A stretch of 64,000 bases of DNA from Acanthochromis polyacanthus. Taxonomy: Eukaryota; Chordata; Actinopteri; Pomacentridae. This document shows positions 10,041-21,509 of the stretch, in pieces. The notes beneath the pieces are model-generated. The model was not told the origin of the DNA, ran no database searches, and saw only the letters and a list, made by a program, of their open reading frames with translations. Position 1 is the first letter of the stretch, and the number at the start of each line of letters is the position of its first letter. A program made the translations under genes and the position numbers. The stretch is from NCBI RefSeq assembly GCF_021347895.1, contig NC_067113.1, forward strand, positions 5,066,251 through 5,130,250, written 5' to 3'.

Positions 10041-11904
10041 CAGAATTAGAATCAATGGTGATCTCTCAGACACAGTGCATCTTGAAAGAGGCTGTCGCCA
10101 GGGCTGTCCTCTGAGCGCAACATTTTTTGCCCTGTTTATAGAGCCTTTGGCTCAAGCAATCAGAGAACAAAGACATCTCAGAAATTTCAATAGGAGACCA
10201 AGAACATAAGGCCTGTTTATACGCTGACAATGTTCTTCTCACATTATCTAAACCTAATGTGAGTCTGCCCAACCTTCTGTCTCGACTTAAAAATTTCGGC
10301 ACTCTGTCAGGATACAAATTAAATCTGCAGAAAACACAAATTATTTTGTTCAACTATGAACCTTCTGTAGAAATTCAGAAAATGTCCAAATTTAACTGGA
10401 AGAATAATATGATTAAATATTTAGGAATTCAAATCCCTAAAGACTTATCTCGATTGTTTGAAGAAAATTGCATGGCACTGACTTCAAATATTAAAGCTGA
10501 TATACAGCGATGGTCTCTGTTACCAATGAGTATGCATCATAAGATCGGCATGGTAAAAATGAATTTATTACTCTTTATCTGTTTCAATCATTGTCAATTC
10601 ACATACCCTCCAAGCAATTCTGCGACTGGAATAGAATGATCTCAAATTTTATATGGGGAAAACAAAAACCAAGAATAAAATTCCAAACCTTACAATTACA
10701 AAAAGAAGGTGGCCTTGCCTTACCGTGCTTCGAAAATTATTATACAGCATCACAGATGCGGGTAATAATGGCCTGGTGTCACCCAAAATGTGATGCTGAA
10801 TGGGGAAAAAAATTGATCAGTCTTTTTTCGACACTCCTCTTCAGTCTTTGCTTGGGGACAAAACCCTTCTCAAACACAACTTAAATTCACATGAGTTACC
10901 ATCCTGGATTTTGGTCCCAATTGAAGTCTGGCTTAAAATGCTAAAAAAAAAAAAAACAGCGACACTGAGGAGTGCCAGACACTTACGATGGCCTGCTTAT
11001 GACTCTGAATTTTTACTTTCAAAGACTGATAGAGGATTTATTCAGTGGTCACAAAAGGGCATCACAGAATATTGGACTATTTCAAATACTAAAGTTCTGA
11101 AAAGTTTCTTACAGACTTCAGATAAGCACAATTTAGAAAAACATGATCTGTTTAGATATTTCCAGCTATGGCATTACTTTGACCATAACATAAAACTTCT
11201 AAAGGAAGAAGAAACCGGGTTGGTAAAGCTTTTATTAGATTCTTGCAAAGGTAATGTTTCAAAGAAGCCGATATCAAAAATATATAAATGTCTTCAAACC
11301 ATAAGAAATTTTTCAACTATATATATTAAAAAAGCATGGGAGAAAGAAGCTGGTGTTCAAATTTCTATCGATGACTGGTTGAATATTTGTAAGACAACCA
11401 TGACTACCTCCTCTTCCGATCTTTGGAGGGAATTTACCTGGAAAAATATTGTACGTTTCTTTATAACACCATATATTAAGAGTAAACATCATAAAGACCC
11501 AGATGAAGCTCATTGTTGGCGAGGATGTGGAAATTTTGTTGCCGGACACTTTCACATTTTTTGGCAGTGTGTTAAGATTACACCCTATTGGGCTAACGTA
11601 GTAACAGAAATTTAAAAAAAAAAAGGGATTTGAAGTGCTATGTGATTTTATGATTATCTATTTGGGCAATCTTCCTCAAGAACTAAGAAAGTCAGACAAA
11701 TATTTACTGTCAATACTACTGGCGGGTGCAAAGAAAGCCATAACACGTAAATGGTTATGTGAAGATGCTCCCTCCATAAGAGAATGGATTGTCTCAGAAA
11801 TCTACGAAATGGAAAGACTGACTTTTTCTATACGATTATCCTCAGACAAATGCCAGCAATATTGGAAGAAATGGGACATTTACACGAACCAAGGTCATAT
11901 GTGA
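10041..11904 (+). pseudogene. L1 ORF2 reverse transcriptase C-terminal half
   Basis: Frames in succession give [20 protein letters not shown] and [13 protein letters not shown] (RT fingers/palm; the Q-G-C-P block), ADNVLLTLSKPN in place of the Y/FADD motif, GTLSGYKLNLQKTQIILFN, NNMIKYLGIQIPKDL (thumb start), FIWGKQKPRIKFQTLQLQKE with GGLALP (hallmark of the L1 thumb), and a C-terminal region containing HCWRGCG...GHFHIFWQCVKI, the L1-type cysteine-containing block, ending ...QYWKKWDIYTNQGHM. Frameshifts at about 10,208, 10,620-10,800 and 11,615 (A-run) break it. It would have reverse-transcribed L1 RNA at nicked target DNA. The endonuclease and N-terminal RT are missing. Confidence 0.85.
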
Positions 11905-11979
11905 CAAAACGAGTATAAATTTTGTGTATTTGTTTTTAGTTTAATTTCCCTTCAGTTGAGTATTATGTCAGGTCTGATC

Positions 11980-12455
11980 CAGGGCTGGATGATTTTGGGA
12001 AGAAATTGTTCTTAATTGTTTTACACATGTTGAGGGATCTCGATTTGATGTTTGATTTAATGGTGAAGCAACATATGTGGACTTTTTCTGCATTAATGAA
12101 TGAATTCATCGCTGTGGCTGTCTGTGAGACATTCAGGGATGTAGAAAATATAAAAATCCCCCACACAGGTATGATTATCAAAGCCAATTTGCGGAGATCA
12201 ATAAAAATAAGCTTTTCTAATTCAACAAATGCACAGTATATCAATATACTGGCTTGTAACAGTAAATTCAGTTTTTTCTTCTGTGGGTGTTATGTTCTCT
12301 TCCGTTGACTTTTAAAGCATAGGGGAAAATGAGTAGGACGTGTCCATGTTTTCTTGCTGCCACCTACGGTCGATCGGAATGTGCCTCATGGTGGGCTGAA
12401 TCGGCCTTCATTTAAGCCTAGATTGGATTGGAGTTCGGTTAATTGTCCAGCCCCA
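11980..12455. mobile_element. hAT-type MITE in the L1 3' UTR
   Basis: Starts CAGGGCTGGA and ends TCCAGCCCCA, giving inverted ends around GGGCTGGA. It is flanked by GTCTGATC (11,972-11,979) and GTCTGATT (12,456-12,463), an 8-bp duplication with one mismatch. 476 bp, no coding capacity. Confidence 0.7.
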
Positions 12456-13940
12456 GTCTGATTATGAGAACTGGATGTGTGAACTGGATGCTCTGTGTTT
12501 TTTTGTAAAGGTCTGCTGTTTGTTTATCTTTATTTACTTTGTTGTTATTGTTTAAAAAAATGAAAATCAAACTTAAAAATAACTATTTATATAGCCCCTT
12601 TTAAAAACTGAGGTTTACAAAGTGCTTTGACACAGACAGGAACATAAGGCATCACAGCACAAGAGAGACAGCAAAGGACAAGATAATTTAAGACAGAACA
12701 TTTAAGACATACACAAAATGAAATTGAGAGAGAGAGAGGACCATGAGGACCAGAGTAAAAGCTAAAAACAACAAACCTGAAAAATACATACCAAAAATAG
12801 TAGAACAGAGATTATAAAAAGAGAGAACAATAAAGCAATAAGCTATAAAATAGATTTAAGAGTGTAGAGTGAGGTAAAGATAATCAGAATTAAAAACAAA
12901 TCAGACACTAAGACACTAATCAGTTAGCAGGGCATAGAAGAATTCAATAAAAACAAAAAAGTAAAATAAAACAAGTAGTGCTAACAACTAGAAAACTGAA
13001 ACGCATAAAAGGTTAAAAAGCGTAATCACAAATATAGGACTAAAACGCGAATAAAAGGCCAAACAGACCAAAACACATAAAGAAAAGACAAAGGATGATA
13101 AAAGATAAAAGACGGCATCACATAAAAGCAATTCTATAAAAGTGAGGTTTTAAAAGTGACTTAAAGGAAGCTACAGACTCCGCATGCCTTATCTCCTCTG
13201 GCAGGTCATTCCATAGGCGAGGAGCTCTGATGGAGAAAGCTCTGTCACCTTTAGTTTTGAGCCTCGACTTTGGAACGACCAGGAGGCCGTCGCCAGAGGA
13301 TCTAAGGCTGCGGGCTGGCTGATATGGGATTAAAAGCTCTGAAATATAGCTGGGGGCTAGGCCCATGAGTTTTAAAATTTACCAATAAAATCTTAAAATC
13401 AATTCTAAAACTGACACGAAGCCAGTGAAGGGAGGCTAAAACTGGAGTGATGTGATACCATCTGCTAAAACCAGTTAAAAGCCTAGCTGCTGCATTCGGA
13501 ACTAGTTGGAGGCGAGAAAGGGATTTTTTTTTTTTTTTTTAAATTCAAACCGGGGAGGAGAGAGTTGCAATAGTCCAGTCTTGAGAAAATTAAGGCATGG
13601 ATTACTTTTTCAAGGTCTGGTGGGGAGAGTATATGTTATATTTTTGAAATGGAGCGCAGGTGAAGGAAACAGGACTGGATGGTTTTATTGATGTGGGTGG
13701 AGAAGGTAAGATCCGAATCAAAGATGACTCTAAACATAAAACCATCTGCCAGAAATTTAGCAGAGAGTGGGCCAAGACTAGACTGTATGAGGGGGGAGTT
13801 TTTTATGTTAAAGAGGATAATTTCAAATTTGGAGTTATTCAGTTGCAGAAAATTATCAGCCATCCAACAGTTAATGTCATTGAGACAGTCCAGGACAGCA
13901 GCTAGGCCTCGGGGGTCCTCAGGTCCCAGGGGAAGGTATA

Positions 13941-14267
13941 ATAATAATGGATTAGATTTATATAGCGCTTTTCTAGGCACTCAAAGCGCTTCACAATGGA
14001 TTCATTCACTCACACATTCTCACTCTGGTGGTGAGCTACATTTGTAGCTACAGCTGCCCTGGGGCAGACTGACAGAAGCGTGGCTGCCAATCCTCCCCTA
14101 TGGCCCCTCTGACCACCACCAACATTCATACACCAGTGTGAGAGCAGCACTGGAGGCAAGGTGGGTAAGGTGTCTTGCCCAAGGACACAACAGCACATTA
14201 GAGCGGGAATCGAACGGCGACCCTTCGATCATTGGACGACCCACTCGACCACCTGTGCCACAGCCGC
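13941..14267 (-). mobile_element. tRNA-derived SINE
   Basis: On the minus strand it opens GCGGCTGTGGCACAGGTGG (A-box-like TGGCACAGGTGGTCGAG) with a B box GTTCGATTCCC about 50 bp on. A conserved middle follows (CTTGGGCAAGACACCTTACC; GTCAGTCTGCCCCAGGGCAG), then the tail AAGCGCTATATAAATCTAAT with (ATT)n repeats. It is flanked by GTATA duplications (13,936-13,940 and 14,268-14,272). It is inserted in the L2. A truncated relative lies at 44,632-44,735. Confidence 0.85.
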
Positions 14268-14512
14268 GTATATCTGTGTGTCGTCTGCGTAGCAGTGAAA
14301 GGAGACTTGGGGGGGTATTCCACGAAGCTGGCTAAAACAGGCTGGGCTTACGCTGGTGAGCGTGGCTTGAACAAGTGGCAACTTTAATCTCAGCTGCAAG
14401 CAGTTCCACAAACGAGGCTCAGCTGTTTTTCAGAGACGCTTATTCAAGCCAGGCTGAGCGCGCGTCCGGGGGAGATAAAAAGCCCCGACGTGTCGATCGT
14501 CGAAATGATGAT

Positions 14513-14673
14513 ATGTCCAAAAACAGAGCGGAGACTTTCTCTTCGGCGAAGCAGAAACTTCTCACGGAGTTGTACGAGGACTACAGGGAGATTATCACAA
14601 GTAAAGGCAACACGGTTGCGATAAATAAAGCTCGAGACGCTGCCTGGCAAAGATTTGCCGACCGTTTAAATGC
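14513..14673 (+). CDS. Myb/SANT-like DNA-binding exon of the Harbinger-like element
   Basis: From ATG at 14,513 the frame reads MSKNRAETFSSAKQKLLTEL, YEDYREIITSKGNT, INKARDAAWQRFADRLNA and then meets a splice donor GTAAGT at 14,674. The W..I/FADRLNA pattern and helical spacing match the trihelix/Myb-SANT domain of Harbinger accessory proteins, whose role is to bind the element's ends and carry the transposase into the nucleus. An in-frame upstream ATG at 14,375 would add 46 residues. The later start gives a domain-sized N-terminus and is preferred. No following exon with an acceptor could be identified before 15,923, so the gene is incomplete although this exon is open. Confidence 0.65.
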
Positions 14674-14866
14674 GTAAGTGTTTATTTTCTTTTTAATGAA
14701 GCACTTAGTCTGAGCGTACACACGCACACGTCTGAAAATTTAATTTTCAGAGGGCAAGTTTTTGACACCGATTAGGGATAACCCACAACTGCAGTGGTTG
14801 ATGACTTTTTTTTTTTTTTTCCTCACCCTGAAGTTTGTCACACTACTGTGGCCCAGAGGAAATCAA

Positions 14867-14875
<9 letters not shown>

Positions 14876-14922
<47 letters not shown>
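14876..14922. repeat. (AT)n microsatellite
   Basis: Pure TA dinucleotide run inside the Harbinger-like element. Confidence 0.95.
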
Positions 14923-14926
<4 letters not shown>

Positions 14927-15469
14927 CAGAAAGAGGCTACAACATAGGCTGGTTTTGTGTAATGTGATGGTGGTTTTCACTTTTTACTCTGGTAGACCTA
15001 ATTCATGTTCTTGATTTGACAAATATATATCCACCATAGATGAATAAAGCAGCAGGTAACACCTAAAACCAAAGTAGGAATACTTTGGGGAAAAAGGGGC
15101 AATTTCATGTGGAGATGTTTCATCAAACACTCAAACTTTGAATAAAAAAGCAGAAAAAAACATGTAGGCCTATAGAGGAGATGTCATTTTTTATTACAGA
15201 TGATAGTGCTACTGTGCCCTACATTTAAATAAGGGAGAAGACACAAATGAGCTTGTACACAAAATAGTTATTTCATCATTTGGCATCACCTTTGGATTAT
15301 CATCATGATCAGATTGGACCACTGGTAAAAGGAAGGTATTCTTTATGGAAAACTGTGACTGTTGTGTCCTGTTTATTTTAAGACAATCTGTGCCTGTTCC
15401 TTTTATGTGTTGACTGCACTTTGAGGGTGAAAGAAGAAAGAAAATCAGATATTTCCAAGTATTTACCGC

Positions 15470-15546
15470 TGGTGGATTCGAACCCATGGCGCAATGAAAA
15501 GTAAAACCACTAATCTACTTAACTACGCTCTAACCACTGATCCACA
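15470..15546 (-). repeat. tRNA-like sequence inside the Harbinger-like element
   Basis: The minus strand reads GTGGATCAGTGGTTAGAGC (A-box-like) and, about 45 bp later, GGGTTCGAATCCACC (a perfect B-box core). Together these are a pol III internal promoter. The T-arm stem pairs poorly and the acceptor arm is not closed, so it is a tRNA pseudogene or SINE head, not a functional tRNA. Confidence 0.55.
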
Positions 15547-16157
15547 GTTGCACACTGTGACAAAATGTGTAGTGTAATATGATATAGTTTGATTCACGGT
15601 TATTCCGGCGTTATTTAAAAAGGTCTCAATGTATGTCACCGAACAAGAACATCATTGATTACAGATCAAGATGAATTTAATGTGTAACATGAGGTTCACA
15701 GGCGTCTTTCTGAAGCTCGTCAGAACCTTCTCTGACATGGAGCTAAAGTAAGCTTGACTGTTAGCCAGAGTGACAAGCCTGGTCCGGGGCAGGCTGAGTT
15801 ACCATGGTTACCAAGCCAGGCTAGCCCTAAGCCTTGTTGGTGGAACTAAACTCTCACTAAAGTTAGCGAAGCTGACCGAAATAAGCCAGGCTTAGACCTA
15901 AGCCAGCTTTGTGGAATACCCCCTTGGTGGCGCTGAATTATTTGGCCAAGGGGCAGCATGTAAATAGAAATTAAAATTGGACCTAAAACTGAACCTTGCG
16001 GTACACCACAGGCAATGGCAGCAGCAGAGGAGCTGTGATTGCCTATGGTGACCGCAAAGGTTCGCTCTAAAAGATGTGACTGAAACCAGCTAAGTGCAGT
16101 GCCCCTGATACCCACCCAGTTTTTAAGACGATCAATTAAAATGGCATGATCAACTGT

Positions 16158-17957
16158 TTAGGATTAAACGGTAATTTAATACGTTTGCACTCGTTATTAA
16201 TCGGGGCACCACCTCGCGTTTTAATTTCGAGGAAATTTATTAATTAACATAAGAAAAAATATTAATATGAATTTTGATTAGTTAATCAGTCTAATATCTG
16301 AATGTCAAATTCTAAGAAAAACTGACCCCAGTCTGGACACACAGAAATGCCAAAGACGGTACTTTTGTGCTAAATGAAGTACATTTATTGACTAATCTTA
16401 ATGACAATACAATGATTGATACCGTGATGAATACAATATGTGTGTTCGTGCGTGAATAAAGTGTGTGTGTGTGTGTGTGTAGGTTATTTAAACTGACATT
16501 TCTAATCTGAGATTATGGTACTGAGTAATCAGACCGCGGAAGAGATAGCGAGGTGTTTAATAATTTGGAATATGAATGACGGGTAAGTGATTAAACGGAG
16601 TTATTAATATTTAGATCAAGCTATTATTATTATTAACATCAACCACTAGTTCAGATCACACATCAGCTGGTCTTACTTTTCGTTGAAGATGGGTCACGGT
16701 TGCGGTCGCACGGAGCTTCGCTGGTTCCCGGAGGGGAGGCTGGAGCCGTGGGTTGGTATACCAACGCTGCTGCGTCCTGCTCGCTTCAAACTTCGGGGCG
16801 TCAGGGTCTGGTTCGACCCAATTTGGCTCGTACTCAACTGACGGTGGAGAGGGCTGGAACAGCCCACGTTCTTCTGGGTTGATTTGCCAAAAATAACTTG
16901 GAAAATTGAAGGCTCACGTTCTATTTCTGCCAGCAGATAGGGCTGAGGCACAGAGCTGATGTATGGAAGGAGCCGCTAAAAAACTAGAACGGGATCGAAT
17001 TGGTTCCTAATAAAAGAAATCACAGATAAACAAAATGAGCTCTGTTTGTTGAGAATGAGCAAAAATATCTATTCTCGAACAAAAGGGAGATGATTAAAGA
17101 AGTCGGAGTTATCAGAGGCCTGCTCTGATGACCACGAGAGATAAAAGTTTCAGGGTGAAGACAAAGGAAAGAAGGTGTGCCTTAAAAAAAACGGAGTCAC
17201 TCGGACAGAGTTCCAGAGTTAATCCACATCAAAGCATTCAAACCAAAGGGAGAAAACAGTCCTTTAAATGGTAATTTTGGAAGGTGTGAGATGTTTGTGT
17301 CCCCTCCAGCTCTCTGCAAAGGGGTCTTAATATCCTTCTGTGAAGGTAGGAACACAAGGAAATATGCATGTCCCAATTTAATATAGCAATACATGTGAGA
17401 GTCTCCAAAAAGGGGTTTTCTTCGCCAGGGTCAGATGCCATCGTAAAATGAATTTTATGAGGCTTTGGTGGAAGGTGGAGATGTCTGTGGGCCATAAAGA
17501 TCCCCTTTGGAACACTTGGTCTGTTTGTTTAAGGCCTCTCTGGCTGAGAAAGCTTGGTTTTTCCCGGAGGTGATATCTCCTCTGGAATGTCTGGGGGCCT
17601 TTAATATGGATGTCGCCTACATACCCCTACTTTGGGCCAATGTTGCTGTCCAGGAACTTCGGTCCAACCAGATCGGGGACATCCAAGGTCGTCAGGAACA
17701 CAGAGGCACAACAGGTGCTGAACTTACTATGGTTGATGTCAACTGTTAGTATACTATAACTAGGAAACCTAAAGGTTAGTTGGTTAGCTTCAGTACCAGC
17801 TATTGTCCGATAATATGTAAGGTATAAGGGTTAGGATTATAATAAAGTATGTAAGACCTATGGGCTATAGACAAAATGAACAAAACTAAATTTATATACA
17901 TCATTTCTTAAAAGGTGAGTCCTTACAGAAATGTTAAATCAGGGTTAAGATGTTATT
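16158..17957 (-). other. Probable 3' non-coding/LTR region of the Gypsy-like element
   Basis: This lies between the env stop (17,958, minus strand) and the L2 breakpoint (16,157). It contains a (GT)n run at about 16,461-16,482 and GC-rich blocks at 16,680-16,880. A candidate LTR edge is TGTTTAGGATTAAAC at 16,155, but no second copy of this sequence was found beyond the gag end, so LTR boundaries are not established. No gene seen. Confidence 0.4.
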
Positions 17958-19760
17958 TTAGCCATAGGCTAGTTCGAGAATGGCGGGACCATTGAATTCA
18001 TCTTCGTTTCCTAGTTCATGATGTACTTCGATGTCATCAAGTTCTCTAGGTGCACGGTCAGTTTCTGGGTTATTACGTTTAAAGATTCTATTGAGTCTAG
18101 CGGTTTGTTGTTTTAGCTGGCACTGGAAGTTCTTCGTCGTTTTCGGTATAGCCTTCTTTTATGCAAAATGCACTAAGTATCCTAAGCCTACGCAGACTGC
18201 TAGTACTGTATCCGGAGTCGACCAGGAGTACATCAGTGGTTGATGAGGTGTTTTTGTTTGTGAGGCAATCTCTTTAAATACGAAGGCACTCAAGTTGATA
18301 ACGTTCTTAATTTGGTTGATGGTTTGTGCATCCAATTCTAATGTATGTTTGTTGAAGAAATCAGAAACTTCAATTTCACTCTCGTATTGGTCAGAATGTA
18401 GGTGGTAAAGGGCCAAATCACCGATTTGGAAGATAGCACCTTCAGGAATGTTGACCCATATGATTTGACTTGGTAACTCAATGCGAGAGGAGGTCTCGTG
18501 TCAATCGTAGGCTAGGATAGCGTGTTTGTCTGGAGAATTGACCAGCCATCAGTTACGTACGATCTCAGCTTATGTTTCAGTAATTTGGTGTCTGGGCGTC
18601 ACGGTTGTAGGACACTGTGACTCCCTGGTCATGGGTTTGAGTCCACAAATTCCGTCAGTGTTGTCTCCTACAAATGGTTTGCTGGGGCACAGGTAGTGTA
18701 TGGCTTTGGTGAGGGTGCACATTCGTAAATTTGGAGTTAGATAAAGTCCGGGATTACTGTCATGATGGGCTACTACCTGTGGGGTGTGCAATTTAACGTG
18801 AGTCTCACCATGCCAAGATCCAAAATTTATCACATCTTTGAGTCTGTAGATGTTTTCATTTGCCACTATTGGGAGGTTAATTAGAAAAGCCATCTCCCTA
18901 GCCTCTGGGTTGACATAGACGGGTACTGCACTACCTAAGGTGTATGCAAGATGAGCTTGTAAAGGTGTTACGGTGTCTCTTGTGGCTGTTGCTAAGAGGT
19001 CCTGTACTAGTGAGAGTGGGACAAGGTAGGGAAGAATCCTGCCCATTGCCAAACTATCTACTGATGAGCTGATATCACGAAGCATGTCGGACATCAGCAT
19101 GGTTACCAACTGGGTGTGAGCATAGTCAACCTGTAGAACGGATAATAAGGTGTCTACGGCACCGGTGGTTTTGAGCAGGGTTTCGCTCTGAGTGTTAAGC
19201 ACTAGTACGGTACCCTGTAAAGTTTTGCCGATTGTTTGTAATTGGTCGCGTTGTCGGTCCATTTGTTCCTGGATTACAGGAATTTCGGCTTGGAGTTCAC
19301 CGATGTGTCGTTTAACGGCGGCGATGTTAACAGCGTTAACCACGGAGACTCCCAGGCTAAATAACGAACCCAAGGCGGAAGCTGCAATTAGTAGCGTTCC
19401 AATGAACCATTTTTCACGCCTATTGATACCGCTGAGTTCTGAATGGGTGATAGTAAATTTCTGTAATTGGGTTAGTACATGAGTAATGTCTACTTCAGCG
19501 TGCATGATGACCTCTTTGTTTCCCGCCCAAGAGGTCAACTTGGCCGTGGTAGAGACATGTCATTTACATACCGTCTCTGGGTGGAACCGGACAAACACTT
19601 TCTGTGTGTGCAGCCGGCAGTTTGTTATTAACAAGCTGGATTGTTCTTGTAGAACAATCCCCGAGGTGGGTCCTGGCTCAACAACTTCAGGGTGCGCCGG
19701 GACCACAATCCATCCAAGCATCAAGATAGTGAGCAGCCAGATCATCCTATCGAAAGACAT
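17958..19760 (-). pseudogene. env: Envelope glycoprotein gene, decayed
   Basis: About 600 codons downstream of integrase. The start (ATG at 19,760) is followed by a hydrophobic signal-peptide-like stretch. About 100 codons in, a basic RREK site is followed at once by a hydrophobic, Ala/Gly-rich stretch and then a long heptad-type helix, the layout of class I fusion glycoproteins. Near the C-terminus there is a single membrane-spanning segment (about 18,170-18,230) and a roughly 60-residue charged tail that ends at 17,958. Frame lesions lie at about 19,555, at about 18,565 (stop) and near 18,185. In such elements this protein would sit on the particle surface. Its family (errantivirus/baculovirus F-like or other) cannot be settled by eye. 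Confidence 0.7.
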
Positions 19761-19985
19761 ATATACAAGGTTAGGGAACCGCGGATGATTAGGCTGGTAA
19801 TTAAGTTTTAACCCCCACTTTGTTGTTTATGGGGTCGTTAGTGATCATTGACAACGTTAGCAGGGCACTTGACTGAAGACGAGCCTCCTGTTCAAATTAA
19901 TTTAGAGGCGTCTCTGAGGTATTTGATTAAGTTATTCATATTTCAGGGTCCTATGTTTGGATTTGATCGTATAACTAGTTGTCAG

Positions 19986-21377
19986 TTAATCTTTAGTCTC
20001 TGAGGTCTGATTTTGATCAGGAGTGTCGTTGTTCTCAGGGATGTTCGCAAGGCTCTTGTGTGGTTTGATCTGGTTTCTGTGTACCCATTTGAACTGGGGT
20101 TCTTTCCGACCTTTGCTGATCCTAATTCTATAGACCACAGGGGAGAGCTTGTCTGTGATCATGTAGGGGCCGGACCAGCGAGGGAGGAACTTCCGAGTGA
20201 GTTTGCCGGTACTTTGTTTGGTATTTCCAGCTGGCTGGAAAAAGTTGTAGTACCAGACTTTGTCCCCCACTTGGAGTTCGCTTTGGGAAGCTTTTTGGTT
20301 GTAGTAGGCTTTGCGCCCTTCTACGCTCTTGCTGAGGTTTTGTTGGGTGAAGGCGAAGGTGGCCTTCAGGTGTTCGCTTAAATCAGTCACGTATTGGTGA
20401 GTTGTGTAGGCTGTGGCCACACAAGCCTCACCTGGTTGGTAGACAAATGACTCTACCCCTCCACCTGCTCTACCTGTCATCATTTCAAAAGGTGAGACTC
20501 CAGTCGATCTGTGTGGAGTTGCTCGGATGGTCATTAGGACCAAAGGTAGCTTGACATCCCAGTCTCTGTGGTTCGATGCCACGTATTTCTTTAGGATGTC
20601 AACCACTGTTCGGTTGGCCCTTTCTACCTCTCCAGAAGCTTGGGGGTGGTGACTGACATGAAGGTTGGCCTTTATGCCAAGTGTTTGCCAGAGTTGTTGA
20701 GTGACTTCAGTAATGAAGTGTGTTCCCCTGTCTGAGTCTATGCACGTGGGGAGACCAAACGAGAGAAGATGTGGTTCATCAGTAGCACTGCAGTGGTTTG
20801 AGCAGTGTCATTTGGGGCTGGCAGGCCGTCCACCCATTTGTGAAGGCGCATGTTACCGTCAGGAAGTATTTGTTGCCTCTGGTTGATTTAGTGAGAGGCC
20901 CCACCCAGTCGATTTGGAGATCTGACCATGGAAAGGAGATGCCCCTCCGTTGTAGGGGAGCCCTGTGTGTTGCATTGGTTGGTTGGAACTGGCAACAGAC
21001 CAAGCAACCTTTGATGTAGTCTGCAACATCTTTCCGCATGTGTGGCCAATAGGCTACCTGTCGGAGTGTGGCATGAGTGGCTTCTGTTCCTCGGTGACCC
21101 GTACATGGTGAGTCATGGGCGTATGTAAGCATCACCCCCTGTGGTTTACGAGGCACCACGAACGCAAGTGAAGTGAGTGGGTCGGAACATAAACCAGCAG
21201 GCCCATGAACACCTTCAGCGACGAGCGGGCAGCGAAGAGATGTTTCAAGTTGGGCACAGAGTCAAGGTCAAAGTCCAGGAGGACATGGGTGGCAGGATCA
21301 GTTAGGTGGAGAACCATCTTGTGGGATGGCGGGGTCAAGAGACTGCAAAGCAACGAGGTCAGATTCGGCCCAAGCAA
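19986..21377 (-). pseudogene. Integrase
   Basis: N-terminal H2C2 zinc module (GHRGTEATH ... CLVC, about 20,970-21,100), the first catalytic Asp in LQIDWVGP (about 20,890), the second in SDRGTHF (about 20,730), and Glu in SGEVERANR (about 20,620). Then comes a C-terminal domain with KVWYYNF and RWSGPYMI and a charged tail ending at 19,986. All three catalytic acids are visible, but the frame shifts between 20,779 and 20,606, so the protein is broken. It would join element cDNA to host DNA. Upstream of the zinc module is a linker containing [11 protein letters not shown]. Copy 2 (34.5-35.7 kb) keeps the linker and the C-terminal half but has lost the core. Confidence 0.85.
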
Positions 21378-21509
21378 GGGGGACCGGTCTGGGGTCCGGG
21401 TCGGCTTGGGGAGCCGCGGCCTGAGCGCACGTCCACCGCACAGACGCTAAGGGAGGTTGGAGGGGCGTCTGGGGTGGGCGGTGGGGCGTCAAGGCAGGCT
21501 GGGGCGTCA

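Larger units (their letters stand above)
10037..12570 (+). mobile_element. 5'-truncated L1-clade LINE
   Basis: Begins abruptly inside the reverse transcriptase and runs through the rest of ORF2 into a 3' UTR ending near TTTAAAAAAATGAAAATC at about 12,550. 5' truncation is the normal fate of LINE copies. A hAT MITE (11,980-12,455) sits in the 3' UTR. It abuts hAT-B on the left and an oppositely oriented L2 on the right. Confidence 0.8.
14311..15923 (+). mobile_element. Harbinger-like DNA transposon carrying a Myb/SANT exon
   Basis: Inverted ends GGGGGTATTCCAC (14,311) and GTGGAATACCCCC (ending 15,923) continue as CGAAGCTGGCT versus AGCCAGCTTT. It is flanked by TTGG on both sides (14,307-14,310 and 15,924-15,927). 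The L2 reading frame is interrupted exactly here. It keeps a Myb/SANT-like exon but no transposase. PIF/Harbinger elements pair such a DNA-binding protein with a nuclease, hence the assignment. The 4-bp duplication is not the usual Harbinger 3 bp, so the superfamily remains tentative. Confidence 0.7.
13118..16145 (-). pseudogene. L2 reverse transcriptase, three separated pieces
   Basis: Block 1 (16,145-15,924): [50 protein letters not shown], the RT fingers and palm up to the PQGS motif. Block 2 (14,310-14,268): VSFHCYADDTQIY, the catalytic YADD loop, stranded alone between the two insertions. Block 3 (13,940-13,118): LPLGPEDPRGLAAVLDCLND, INCWMADNFLQLNNSK, VIFDSDLTFSTHINK, and the L2 C-terminal signature RSLRSSGDGLLVVPKSRLKT with APRLWNDLPEEIR. 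Frameshifts and stops occur in block 3 around 13,400-13,640. A reader following one strand sees the active site only by skipping both insertions. Identity is firm. Confidence 0.85.
12571..16157 (-). mobile_element. L2-clade LINE fragment, split by a SINE and a DNA transposon
   Basis: The 3' tail (AACTATTTATATAGCCCC..., 12,571) and three collinear coding blocks read on the minus strand: 16,157-15,924, 14,310-14,268 and 13,940-13,100. Removing the two insertions restores a continuous L2 order, which confirms both are later insertions. The 5' end in this window stops at about 16,157, inside the RT. Confidence 0.85.

Noticed and set aside
16155..16215. 3' LTR start or primer-binding site at TGTTTAGG / GGGGCACCA
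   Set aside because: No matching copy near the gag end of the Gypsy-like element, so the boundary cannot be supported.
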